NCBI RefSeq assembly: GCF_020283565.1
Contig: NC_060059.1
Coordinates: 29,833,838 to 29,897,837 of the forward strand
DNA from: Trifolium pratense
Lineage: Eukaryota; Streptophyta; Magnoliopsida; Fabales; Fabaceae
Reading direction: 5' to 3'
Length of the DNA: 64,000 nucleotides
The translations under genes were made by a program, and so were the position numbers. Below, piece by piece: positions 24,147-34,210 of this stretch. Numbering within the stretch: the first letter of the stretch is position 1; the number at the start of each line of letters is the position of its first letter. The notes under the pieces were generated by a model. The model searched no databases. It was not told the origin of the DNA and worked only from the letters and a program-made list of their open reading frames with translations.

Positions 24147-27100
24147 TTGCCTCCCATGGCTTCCGATGGCTCTCGCTCCATAGCTAACCCCTATGAACCC
24201 TCCAAACCCTTTGCGTGTATCACCCTCAGCGGTGTCACCAAGCTTCTCCCTACCAATTATCTCAATTGGAAACTCCAGGTAGAAGCCTTCCTTGATGGTT
24301 TTGATCTACTCAAATACACTGATGGATCGTTCCCTGCGCCGACAGCAACGATCACCACCACCGCAACGCCTCCGGTAACATCACCAAACCCTGCTTTTCA
24401 AACATGGCGTCGCCAGGATCGCCTCATCTATGGTGCCATCCTCACCACTCTTTCCGACGAGGTGGCCTCCTTGGTGTCCCAGACGAAGACCTCGCACGAC
24501 CTCTGGGAGCTTCTCAAGAACACCTATGCCAAAGCCTCCCGCAGTCACCTTAAACAACTCAAGGAACGTCTTCGGATGGCCTCGAAAGGTACTCAATCCA
24601 TCACGACCTACATGCACTCTCTGAAGCAAACTGCTGATCTCCTCGCCTCTCTCGGCTCTGCTGTCTCCGTCGAGGACATGACCGACCATGTCTTGCGCGG
24701 CCTTGATGACGGTTACCGAGCAGTCATTGATGGGGTCAACGCAAGGGACACTCCAATCACCTTTGATGATCTCCTCGAAAAGCTCCTCATCCAGGAACTC
24801 TCTCTTGCTGCTGCTCAACGCCAATCACCTGCTCCTGTTACTGCGCTGCACGCTCAGGCAAGGTCGACCAACAACAAGCCTCGACCAAGTCAGGCACCTG
24901 CACCGACCAACCAACGCCCAGGTGATCGCAAACCATTCCTTGGTCGATGTCAATGGTGCAACACCAAGGGACACGTCCTCGCTGACTGCCAACTCTTTCG
25001 GACCCAACACCCCAGCGTCCCCGCACCTCCTCGTTCTTCTCCGAGCACCACTGGCCAGGCCCAGGCCCACACCGCTACTGCTGGCACATCCTCGCCTGGT
25101 TTTCTGCTCGACAGTGGAGCAACACATCATGTGACCAACGACCTTACAAATCTGGCACTTCACCATCCATACACTGGCCCCGACTCCCTCTTCATGGGGA
25201 ATGGTTCAGGTTTAAACATCTCTCACTCTGGAACACTTTTAATTAATGATTTATCCTTGTCTAATGCTCTTTATGTTCCCTCCATGAAACAACAAATCAT
25301 TTCTGTTTCTCAACTCACCAAACAAACTAACTCTGCCGTTGTTTTCTTACCAAACTCTTTTTATGTCATGGACTTGCAGACACGCCAAACAACCCATAAA
25401 GGCTCATGTGTGAATGGACTTTATCTGTTGCCCACGACCTCACCTTCCGCCCACACCGTCCAAGTGGAATCCTCTGCTTCCTGGCATCACAAGCTTGGAC
25501 ACCCTTCAACTTCCATCTTCAAATTTATTCAACATCATTTTTCTTTAGGTTCAAATAAATTTCCGCAATCAGATTGTAATTCATGCCAAATTAATAAAAG
25601 TCATAAACTTCCTTTTCATGAATCTACTCTTACATCTACTTATCCATTAGAAATAATTTTTTCTGATGTATGGACTTCCCCTGTTTTATCTACTGATGGT
25701 CTTCGTTACTATTGTTTGTTTGTTGATCATTATACTCGCTATATATGGCTATATCCCATGAAACTAAAATCTGATGTGCAGTCTATTTTTCCCAAATTTA
25801 AAACACTAGTTGAAAACTTCTACCAACACAAAATAAAAGTCCTATACACTGACAATGGTGGCGAATACATTGGTCTTCGTCCCTTTCTAAGTACTCATGG
25901 CATAAGTCACCACACCACTCCCCCTCATACACCCGAACACAATGGCATCTCTGAACGGCGGAATCGGCACATTGCCGAAACCGGTCTCTCCCTCCTTCAC
26001 CACGCTGGCCTTCCCCTCACCTACTGGCCTCACGCCATGACCACTGCAGCCTACCTCATTAACCGTCTCCCTACCCCAATCCTCGGGAACCAATCACCTT
26101 ACTCTAAACTCATCCGCATTAGTCCGGATTATCATAAATTAAAATGTTTTGGATGTTTGTGTTTTCCCTGGATTAAACCTTATGCTAACCATAAACTTGC
26201 TCCAAAGTCTACTATGTGTGTTTTTGTAGGTTACTCAGCTGATCAACATGCATATCTATGCCTCGATCCTTCAACTGGACGGATTTACACCTCTCGCCAT
26301 GTCAAGTTCGTCGAAACTGAATTCCCCTTCCGATCACTGGTGGCCCAACCGATCACGTCCACGACCTCACAGACTGGTCCACTCCAACTGCCCGTCTTGC
26401 CGACCATCGCTCCACCGACTGCGAGCACCAATCCCACATCCCCGGATACCTCACTTGTTGAGCCTCCCTCCCCGTCTGGCATTTCCTCCCCGACCACATC
26501 CCAATCCTCGTCCTCAAATACAACGAGCAATGAAACGACCAGTAATGACCCCCCTTCCTCCTTACAGCCAACATTGCTCCCACAACCACAAACGACCTCT
26601 CCCCCCACAACGACCACTGAACCCCATGGCGGTGGGATCATCACCCGGTCCAAAAACAACATCGTCAAACCCATCCACAAACTCAACCTCCATGTCCGTC
26701 CCTCATCCCCGATGGAACCTAGTACTATTACCCAAGCCCTTCGTGATCCGGACTGGCGTTCCGCCATGTTGGCTGAATTTGATGCCCTACATCGCAACAA
26801 CACCTGGGAACTCGTTGGTCGTTCCTCTGCTCAAAATTTGGTTGGTTGTAAGTGGGTCTTTCGCATCAAGAGAAATCCAGATGGGTCCATTGATAGGTAC
26901 AAGGCTCGATTGGTCGCTAAGGGTTTCCATCAACGCCCTGGTTGTGACTACACAGAAACATTTAGCCCCGTCGTCAAACCAGTGACAATTCGGATCATCC
27001 TCGCCTTGGCAGTTCGACAAGGATGGTCCGTCCGCCAGCTTGATGTTAACAATGCCTTTCTTCAAGGGACACTCAACGAGGAGGTCTACATGGCTCAACC

Positions 27101-28274
27101 ACCTGGCTTTGTTAACAAAAGCTTCCCTGATCATGTCTGTCGCCTAAAGAAGGCGCTCTACGGGTTAAAGCAAGCTCCTCGCGCTTGGTATATGGAACTT
27201 CGTGTATTCCTGCTCTCCATTGGCTTCGTCAATTCCACCGCCGATGCTTCTTTGTTCATTCAGCGGACACCACGCGCGACACTATACTTGCTCGTCTATG
27301 TCGACGACATCATTGTTACGGGGAGCTCCTCGACAGAATTGTCTCGTCTCATTGCTACACTTGCTGCCCGTTTCTCATTGAAAGATCTTGGCTATCTCAA
27401 TTATTTCCTGGGTGTTGAAGTCATTCCTTCCGCTGCGGGCATGTTTCTTTCACAACGGAAATACATCACTGATCTCCTTCAAAAGTCGGGCATGACAGAA
27501 GCTAAACCAGCGTCCACTCCAATAACTGCTACTCCTCCGCTGCTCAAAAACTCTGGTGATCCCTTGCCCTCCCCGACTGAATACCGAGCACTAGTTGGAA
27601 GTCTCCAATACTTGAGTCTTACTCGACCAGACATTGCCTTCGCGACCAACAAACTTGCTCAGTTCATGCAGAACCCGAGCACCATGCACTGGTTGGCTCT
27701 CAAGCGCCTACTTCGCTATCTGGCCGGCTCTTGCGACAAAGGCATTTTCATCTCCGCGACTGCTCCCCTGAACTTTCATGCGTACTCAGATGCGGACTGG
27801 GCGGGTGACAAAGATGATTACATCTCTACCACTGGTTACCTGCTCTATCTTGGCGACACCCCCATCTCTTGGAGTTCCCGCAAGCAACGCTCGGTTGCTC
27901 GATCATCCACTGAAGCTGAATATAAAGCCTTGGCCGACACGGCCAGTGAACTCCTTTGGGTACTCTCTTTGTTCACTGAACTTGGTCACACTCCTACAGC
28001 TGGTCCTGTCATCTACTGCGACAATCTTGGTGCTACACATCTGAGTGCTAATCCTGTCTTCCACTCCAGAATGAAGCACATAGCCTTAGCTTATCACTTT
28101 GTCCGTGAAAACGTTCAACGTGGCCGTTTTCGTGTTTCCTTCGTCTCTACCAACGACCAGCTTGCTGACATTCTCACCAAGCCTCTGCTTCGCCCCCGGT
28201 TCGAGTTTCTACTATCCAAGTTGCATCTTTCTTCCAGGTCGCCCAACTTGCGGGAGGATATCAAGCATAATTAG
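24147..28274 (+). CDS. Copia gag-pol polyprotein, intact 1375-codon frame
   Basis: Domains occur in Copia order. Gag (UBN2 type) covers about residues 30-230, followed by the zinc knuckle CQWCNTKGHVLADC (CX2CX4HX4C). The protease has the active site LLDSGATHH. The GAG-pre-integrase zinc site is HHKLGHP...CNSC. The integrase core has DVWTS, YTDNGGEY and PEHNGISERRN supplying D, D and E. Reverse transcriptase has VYVDDIIV, and RNase H has DADWAGD and SSTEAEYKAL, closing with ADILTKPL. No stop or frameshift interrupts it, so the insertion is probably young. The stop codon lies inside the 3' LTR (TAG 28272-28274), as in many plant Copia elements. Roles are packaging and reverse transcription of its RNA and integration of the cDNA. 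Many opposite-strand ORFs here are shadows. Confidence 0.95.
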   Translation: MPPMASDGSRSIANPYEPSKPFACITLSGVTKLLPTNYLNWKLQVEAFLDGFDLLKYTDGSFPAPTATITTTATPPVTSPNPAFQTWRRQDRLIYGAILTTLSDEVASLVSQTKTSHDLWELLKNTYAKASRSHLKQLKERLRMASKGTQSITTYMHSLKQTADLLASLGSAVSVEDMTDHVLRGLDDGYRAVIDGVNARDTPITFDDLLEKLLIQELSLAAAQRQSPAPVTALHAQARSTNNKPRPSQAPAPTNQRPGDRKPFLGRCQWCNTKGHVLADCQLFRTQHPSVPAPPRSSPSTTGQAQAHTATAGTSSPGFLLDSGATHHVTNDLTNLALHHPYTGPDSLFMGNGSGLNISHSGTLLINDLSLSNALYVPSMKQQIISVSQLTKQTNSAVVFLPNSFYVMDLQTRQTTHKGSCVNGLYLLPTTSPSAHTVQVESSASWHHKLGHPSTSIFKFIQHHFSLGSNKFPQSDCNSCQINKSHKLPFHESTLTSTYPLEIIFSDVWTSPVLSTDGLRYYCLFVDHYTRYIWLYPMKLKSDVQSIFPKFKTLVENFYQHKIKVLYTDNGGEYIGLRPFLSTHGISHHTTPPHTPEHNGISERRNRHIAETGLSLLHHAGLPLTYWPHAMTTAAYLINRLPTPILGNQSPYSKLIRISPDYHKLKCFGCLCFPWIKPYANHKLAPKSTMCVFVGYSADQHAYLCLDPSTGRIYTSRHVKFVETEFPFRSLVAQPITSTTSQTGPLQLPVLPTIAPPTASTNPTSPDTSLVEPPSPSGISSPTTSQSSSSNTTSNETTSNDPPSSLQPTLLPQPQTTSPPTTTTEPHGGGIITRSKNNIVKPIHKLNLHVRPSSPMEPSTITQALRDPDWRSAMLAEFDALHRNNTWELVGRSSAQNLVGCKWVFRIKRNPDGSIDRYKARLVAKGFHQRPGCDYTETFSPVVKPVTIRIILALAVRQGWSVRQLDVNNAFLQGTLNEEVYMAQPPGFVNKSFPDHVCRLKKALYGLKQAPRAWYMELRVFLLSIGFVNSTADASLFIQRTPRATLYLLVYVDDIIVTGSSSTELSRLIATLAARFSLKDLGYLNYFLGVEVIPSAAGMFLSQRKYITDLLQKSGMTEAKPASTPITATPPLLKNSGDPLPSPTEYRALVGSLQYLSLTRPDIAFATNKLAQFMQNPSTMHWLALKRLLRYLAGSCDKGIFISATAPLNFHAYSDADWAGDKDDYISTTGYLLYLGDTPISWSSRKQRSVARSSTEAEYKALADTASELLWVLSLFTELGHTPTAGPVIYCDNLGATHLSANPVFHSRMKHIALAYHFVRENVQRGRFRVSFVSTNDQLADILTKPLLRPRFEFLLSKLHLSSRSPNLREDIKHN

Positions 28275-28491
28275 TATTTAATTATTATCATTATTATTTT
28301 AGGATTTGTATAAAGTCTATAGAGTCAATCACCTTAATTATTGGAGATATTTGTTCCTTAATTATTGGAGATATTTGTTCCTTAATTTACTCCATAATTT
28401 ACTCTAATTAGGTTACTATACTTGTGTATATATACACCTCTTGTAAACTCTCAAAAGTAATGCAATATACAACTTTATTCATTCCTTTATA
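28259..28491 (+). repeat. 3' LTR of the Copia element
   Basis: Begins TATCAAGC and ends CTTTATA, i.e. TA...TA ends instead of TG...CA. U3 contains a perfect tandem 24-bp repeat (28334-28357 and 28358-28381, starting TTAATTATTGGAG) and a TATATATA box at 28427-28434. The sequence shared with the 5' end starts at 28466, 39 bp after the first T of the TATA box, where transcription would be expected to start. Confidence 0.8.
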
Positions 28492-28549
28492 ATATGAGGC
28501 CGCCTCTGCAGATTTAACAATCATTGTAGCGACATAATCTATAACACGC

Positions 28550-28565
28550 CCCCCCCCCCCCCCCC
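28550..28565. repeat. Poly-C tract
   Basis: A run of about 16 C in an AT-rich setting, ending CACCC. Similar runs occur at 41343-41361 and 51578-51603. Confidence 0.8.
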
Positions 28566-28618
28566 ACCCTCTAAACACTTTTTTTTTTCCTTTTTCTAAA
28601 AACATTTATTTTTAAAAT

Positions 28619-28951
28619 GGCTTAATTGCACTTTTGTCCCTTATCTTTATTTTAGGTTTCAAGTTGGTCCATTATCTTTTAAAATTTTTAATTTGGTCTC
28701 TTATCTTTTCTGCAGGTTTCAAGTTGGTCCCTCACGTCAAAATTTTCACTATTACCGTTAAATTTGGACACATGTCATCTTTTCAAGTGTGGTTTCGTTT
28801 GCCACGTGTCCAAATTTAACGGCAATAGTGAAAAAATTGACGGGAGGGACCAACATGAAACTTGCAGAAAAGATAAGGGATCAACCTGAAACTTTTAAAA
28901 GATAAGGGACCAACTTGAAACCTAAAATAAAGATAAGGGATCAAAATTTCC
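28619..28951. mobile_element. Fold-back (MULE-type) element with 9-bp target duplication
   Basis: The left arm (CCCTTATCTTTATTTTAGGT, TTCAAGTTGGTCC) is inverted on the right (GGACCAACTTGAAACC, TAAAATAAAGATAAGGGA). The centre also pairs (GGACACATGTCATC against CACGTGTCC; CCGTTAAATTTGG against CCAAATTTAACGG). The flanks TTTTAAAAT at 28610-28618 and 28952-28960 are identical, as for Mutator-like elements. The 333 bp have no coding capacity. Confidence 0.75.
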
Positions 28952-28967
28952 TTTTAAAATCAACAAA

Positions 28968-29470
28968 ATGATATTGAACATTTTTTTGTGAACAAATTGA
29001 TATTTTTGTATTTTAGACAACTTGTACTTAGGACAAAAAGTTGTATCGTGGTTTAGTGAGGGACAAAAAAATTTATTTTTGTCATGTTCCCTGCCTCCCA
29101 ATTTGTCAAGTCCCTGAAAGAGTTTTACAATCAAACACAATATCACTGGAGTTGTTCTGCCGAGTCCCTTGTTTGATCTGCAAAATATAAATACTTGACA
29201 GAACAGTACAGTACAAGACATAACAGCACAAGACAAACATTTAAGATATTGAACAAACTTTGTGTTGTATGATGTTTGGTGGACAAAAGGTTATTTTGGT
29301 ATTTTAGACAATTTGTGCTGAGAACAAAAAGTTGTCATGTGGTTCTGTGGGGACAAGAATTTCATTTTTTGTCATGTCCCTTGGCCCCCAGTTTGTCCAG
29401 TATCAAGAACAGTTTTAAAATCAAATATAGTACAACAGAAATTGTCATGTCCAATCCCTTATTTTTTTTA
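28968..29470 (+). repeat. Two diverged direct copies of a 200-bp repeat
   Basis: The pattern TTTTAGACAA...TTGT, GGACAAAAAGTTGT, TTTTTGTCATGT, CCAATTTGTC/CCAGTTTGTCC appears at about 28995-29130 and again at 29300-29440. The linker ACATTTAAGATATTGAACAA repeats the start of the first unit. A third, more decayed copy is at about 33600-33790. Origin unknown; probably an LTR-like family. Confidence 0.45.
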
Positions 29471-30380
29471 ACAGATAGTAACTTAGGTCTCTTAACCTAT
29501 ATGTCAATTCCTTAAATAAATTCCAGTTATTTAATATGTATATTTTAGGTTCTTAAAAAATGTCAATAAGATTTTACTAATAGTACAATATTAGTAGTAT
29601 ATTTGTATGAAAATGTGTACATTTCAAAGTTGTCACTCCCGCCATCATCCTTACTCCAGAGATGACGTTACATGATTTATAGGCCCACATTAGATGAGCT
29701 CAAATAGAAAATATAATTTCAATATGATTTACAATTTGTGTTTCCCTTGACCAAAAAAGTAAATAAAATTGTGTTGCCAACAAATTCTCTACTACAGTAG
29801 TAAGGAGCATTCATACTTGAGACATATATAAAAAAATACCTTTTGACAATTTCTGTACCTACACCCAACTAACCATTCATAAATTCTGTGGGCATATTGG
29901 TCAATAAACACAACGTTGAGACAGAGACTTGAGAGTTTTATTTTTGCTAGTATTTTTTTTTTTTTTCAAAAGAAGGAGACTTGACTTGAGAGCTATATAT
30001 ATAGGGATTTATTGGTGTTTTTTTTTTTTTTATATATAGAAAATGGAAAAAATTACAACACTAAAAAAGGAATACAAACACCATGGATAACAAATATGGA
30101 TATAGCAAGATAAGCTAAACTAAGTAAAATTCCCTCTTAGGATGTAGAATGCCTTTATTGCAAACTCAAACTAAAAAATTAACTCTAATTATCTTGTGTA
30201 ATTACAGGTGTCCAAAAGTCCCTACCATCTCACAATCTCTCAAGCAATTTATAATTGATTTGGGGAATGTTATGACATCAAGGGCAAATATCTTCAATTG
30301 CCCTATGTCTTTTAAATTCTTTCTCATTTGTTAAAAGTTTAGTATGGGCTACTTTGTGAGGGGATGGGGTTTAAGATCCA
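29471..30380. other. Intergenic AT-rich sequence
   Basis: No gene seen; poly-T runs near 29950 and 30015. Confidence 0.5.
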
Positions 30381-30945
30381 AGGGTTGGGAACAGGCCAGG
30401 CTTTGACAGGCCTAAGCCTGACCTACTATTTTTTTTCAGGCTTGAGCCTGGTCTGCGGCCTATTAAATGTTATTTTTTTGGCCTGGCCTGAGCCTTTTAA
30501 AAGTCTGGCCTGACCTTGTAGCCTGTTTAAAAGCCTGTGTTACATTAAAGCTTTTCTATATAGTTTTTTTAAATAGACTAAACAGGCCTTAAAAAGTTCA
30601 CATTTAAATTTTTATAATTTCTACAACATTAAGAAAAAGCTAATAATATGATTAACACAATAATTAAAAACTAATAAAATAGCAAATACGATTACGAAAA
30701 ATAATAATAATTATAAATAATTTTTTTTATAAGATATAAATAATAATATTATATAAATAATAATTATTATAAACAGGTCGCCCTATCAGGCTTCGTAGGC
30801 CTTTTTAGAAGCCTAAGCCTGGCCTATTTATGTAAACAGGCCGTTTTCAAAGCCTAAGCCTGGCATTTTTAATAACCAGGCCATGCCAGACTTATACAGG
30901 CCAGACCGAAGGCCCCTGTAGGCCGCCTGGCCTATTCCCAACCCT
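30381..30945. mobile_element. Inverted-repeat DNA element with AGGGTTGGGAAYAGGCC ends
   Basis: The left end AGGGTTGGGAACAGGCCAGG is inverted at the right end as CCTGGCCTATTCCCAACCCT. Subterminal GGCCTAAGCCTGACCTA repeats occur in both arms, and the centre is AT-rich. About 565 bp, non-coding. No target duplication could be confirmed, so the superfamily is open (hAT-like ends are one option). Confidence 0.65.
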
Positions 30946-31770
30946 AATTATAATTTACTTTTTTTTTTACAAAAACAATAATGTACTTTTATAAAAAAAA
31001 CATCTTTTATAAATAAATGAATATTCTTTTGGTACGAATCATACATCCGTATGGAAACTTCTCAAATAGTCAAGGTTAACCACTACCATTGAATATAAGG
31101 AAAAAATAAGAAAAGATAAAATAAGAATATCAAGATAAAAAAAATATAAATTATTTACTTGTACTTCACGGTACGGTTTATGACTAGGTCCAAGGATACA
31201 ATTTATAGTGATATTTTTTTTTTTTGAACTAGGTTCAAGGTCCGATGCGCGAGGAATCCATTGATCTGCAGGTTGAACTTGGCCCATCACGATGCAGGTC
31301 CAAAGTCACGTCATCTTGCCCAATAGTAAGAGAAGCTAGTTTTCTGTAATGGCTAACTTCAGAATAATTAATATTTATTTTTAATAATGATTTTTCAGAT
31401 GTTATTGTCGTTATTGGCAATGATTAGAGCTGTCAAAATAGGTTAGTTTGAATGAGCATTAAAATTCTAGCACAAATTTTCTTTCGTGCTTTTTAGCTCG
31501 ACTCGTTAAAATCTTTAAAATATGGGCTAATTCCAATGGGACACGGATAGCCCGAGCCTGAATAAATTATAATTATTATTTTTTTTTTAAAAAAAAGAGT
31601 AATATAAGTAATTTATTTTGGATTATTTGAATTTAGTTTGCATTATTAGTCAAGGGTCCTTGTCTTTTGTTTTTTGTTGCTTGATATGTGATGCTTATAT
31701 TTAATTTGTGCTATTTTGGATGATTGATAAGTAGATGTGTTGTGATTTGGTTTGCCTTTGGATGAGATTG
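30946..31770. other. Intergenic; decayed repeat piece at 31425-31570
   Basis: AT-rich, no supported gene. GAGCTGTCAAAATAGGTTAG and CCCGAGCCTG motifs relate to the GC-rich fragment at 16396-16508. Confidence 0.4.
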
Positions 31771-32825
31771 GTTATTATACATAAGCTATCCTTATGCACC
31801 ATGCATAAGTTACTTAGTGCACCCCCCAAATTATTAGCACACCCCCAAATTTCTCATGCACCCCCAAAATTTCTCGCACACCCCCAATATGACTTTTGCC
31901 CCCCAATTTTATTTTTTTGGTCCCCTCCACATTTCTAGCCTAAACCATTTTGTTGTGGGAATGGTTTCAAAGATATGCACTCTAAAACCATTAAGTGTAT
32001 AAGATGGTTTTAGAGTGCAACCCTATAATTAGAATACAAACAATAATTGTGATTTGAAACCATTTAACCAACATAATGGTTTCCAGAATTTTTAAAACCA
32101 TATAAACACACATAAAACCATTTTACAATACAAATGGTTTCAGTGTATAACTATCTGAAACCATTTAACCAACATAATGGTTTCCAGAATTTTTAAAACC
32201 ATAAAAACACACATAAAACCATTTTACAATACAAATGGTTTCAGTGTATAACTATCTGAAACCATTTAACCAGCATAATGGTTTCCAGAATTTTTGAAAC
32301 CATAAAAACACACATAAAACCATTTTACAATACAAATGGTTTTAGTGTATAACTATCTGAAACCATTTAACTGGTTTTAAATAATGATTATAATTGTACC
32401 AAAAAAAACAATTATGATTCTAATTATAGGTTGTACTTCAAAACCATCTTATGCACTTAATGGTTTTGGAGTGTATATTTTTGAAACCAATCCCACAGCA
32501 AAATGGTTTAGGCTTGAAATATGGGGGGTTAAAAAAAAATTGGGCGCACAAGTCATCTGGGGGTGCGTGAAAAATTTTGGGGGGTGCGCTAGAAATTTGG
32601 GGGGTGCGCGAGAAATTGGGGGGTGCATGAGAAATTTGGGGGGTGCACGAGAAATTTGGGGGGTGCGCGAGTAATTTGGGGGGTACGTGAGAAATTTGGG
32701 GGGTGTGAGATTAGGTGTGAGTGTGTGAGTTGAGATTGGCTAGGATTATTACATGTGGATGCTCAATCTAATGGATGTTATTGACTTATGTACCATGCAT
32801 AAGGATTACACTTATGTATAATAAC
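31771..32825. mobile_element. 1055-bp composite fold-back element
   Basis: The outermost ends GTTATTATACATAAG and CTTATGTATAATAAC are perfect inverted repeats, continued by CCTTATGCACCATGCATAAG/ACTTATGTACCATGCATAAGG. Inside them sit short-repeat arrays in opposite sense: CACCCCCAAATTTCT units at 31815-31905 and GGGGGGTGCGCGAGAAATTT units at 32540-32705. Next inwards are inverted arms (ACCATTAAGTGTATAAGATG with CATCTTATGCACTTAATGGT), and at the core a 101-bp tandem array. The single strand could fold almost end to end. An ORF at 32384-32674 only reads through the G-rich repeats. No target duplication was recognised. Confidence 0.75.
32056..32358. repeat. Three tandem 101-bp repeats in the fold-back core
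   Basis: GAAACCATTTAACCA/GCATAA starts at 32056, 32157 and 32258, exactly 101 bp apart, and the next partial unit starts at 32359. Copies differ by only a few bases. Each unit contains AAACCATT and AATGGTTT in several orientations. Confidence 0.9.
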
Positions 32826-33969
32826 TTCTCCCCCTTTGAATATTTGGGTCTAATTTGTGAAAACAAATGTAACAGATTTAGTTCAATTTGTGAAAAAATT
32901 ATTGATCCTGAAAATATTATTCCAATAAATTCATCCATTATAATCTAATTTATCAGTTATCTTTATCCATCAAACACATTTGCTATAACTTATTTTATCA
33001 GCTATATAATACATATTAATTTTTGCCAAGTAGTAGTATATTAGTATAGTACCACCCTCCTCATTGTCTTCCCTAAAAGATACAAACTTAATATCGTTGA
33101 CATTGTGTGTGATTGCCGCATAAGTCCATATGTGTCTCTTTCTACTTACAAAAATGTCTAGAAGGGAGGTACGAAATCTATGAGTAAGTATGTCATTTCG
33201 ATCAATAAACAAATATTTACATTAACCTATTGTATTAAATTAAGTTGCTAAGATGATATTAATGTAAATATATAACATATTTAAGTTCTCAAATGTGTAG
33301 TCAATTAAATTAATTAATGTGTATCATGACGTACGTTGACAAATTGCAAGTTTAACAACCTGTGACATTTGGATTTCCCTTCTTAAGCCAAATGCAATGT
33401 AACATATATTTGTTCTTTTTGACTTTAAAATATATGTAGCTATAAGTAAACACATTTTAAAAACTATCAGAGAGAGAAGACTATCATAGCCTATTGACAG
33501 AAAAAATAGTTTCTTGAGAAATTGGGATTTATAGTATGTGATTGATTTGTAAAAGATAAATAATAGATATATAACATTATAAGTTAGAACATGCCAAAAC
33601 CATTAATACAGGACAAATGTTTAAGATATAATTAAATAATTTTTTGTTTTGTACGATATTTGGTGGCCGTATTTTTTATAACTTGTAAATGAGCTAAAAG
33701 TTGTCACGTGATTTAGTTAATGATAAATGTTAGCTTTTGTCCGGTCTTGCCTCAAATTGTCTGGTTTCTTTTCATGGTGATCCCATAGTATATATACAAA
33801 TACAAACAATTAACTGTGCTAATTAACATGTTACTTGCTTCACAAGTAACTAGTCATTTAACTAACTTCTCCAATTAACAAGCAACTAACTTTTGAAATA
33901 TGCCTACCAATACACCTTATTTTAAATTAGTTGCAAATACCATACTTAATATATAACCCTGAGATTTTT
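32826..33969. other. Intergenic AT-rich sequence
   Basis: No gene. 33600-33790 carries a decayed copy of the repeat at 28968-29470. Confidence 0.5.
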
Positions 33970-34210
33970 AATTGAGCTAATCTTCAAAGGATTTTTAACA
34001 CATCTGCAAGATGCACTTCTATTTTGTAATTTTGCAGATCCAATTTCAACTTGTTTACTTGATCCCTTAATAAAATGCAATCTAAGTCTCTATGGCTTGC
34101 TTTTGTCATGATCAACTTGATGTTTGGAAAGGTCTAGAGCTGACTTACTACTATCCACTAGCAACTTCATCTTCTCATCTTTAGGTTTCTCCAGCACCAT
34201 AGTAACAATC
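33970..34210 (-). pseudogene. Copia RNase H fragment
   Basis: The minus strand reads KLLVDSSKSALDLSK, then after frame changes DHDKSKP, HFIKGSSKQVEIG / RDQVNKLKLDLQ and HLADVLK. This is the Copia RNase H ending (normally LVDNKSALDLSK, HGRSKH, FHFLRDQV, QLADVLTK). It is heavily frameshifted and short, with no LTRs nearby. Confidence 0.65.

Larger units (their letters stand above)
24044..28491 (+). mobile_element. Copia LTR retrotransposon with a 26-bp 5' LTR remnant
   Basis: The element is bounded by the 5-bp target duplication ATATG (24039-24043 and 28492-28496). The left end is TATACAACTTTATTC up to 24069 (26 bp), immediately followed by the primer site TGGTATCAG (24070-24078, initiator-Met type). 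The same 26 bp ends the right LTR (28466-28491). Between lie one intact gag-pol frame, the purine tract GCGGGAGGA (28250-28258) and a 233-bp 3' LTR. The 5' LTR therefore lacks all of U3, although the host duplication shows that this shortened end was the one integrated. Element length of 4.45 kb and one fused frame fit the Ale/Retrofit-like Copia group. This copy has no 5' LTR promoter of its own. Confidence 0.9.

Noticed and set aside
24381..26985. Several long ORFs antisense or out of frame inside the Copia element
   Set aside because: GC-rich coding DNA with few stops; none has a domain and the 1375-codon frame explains the sequence.
32384..32674. ORF encoding GGCxRNLGGAREI repeats
   Set aside because: Reads through the short G-rich repeats of the fold-back element; no sign of a real protein.
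31800..32720. CRISPR-like array from regularly spaced repeats
   Set aside because: Repeats are inverted between arms and the 101-bp units have no variable spacers; the genome is a plant nuclear one.
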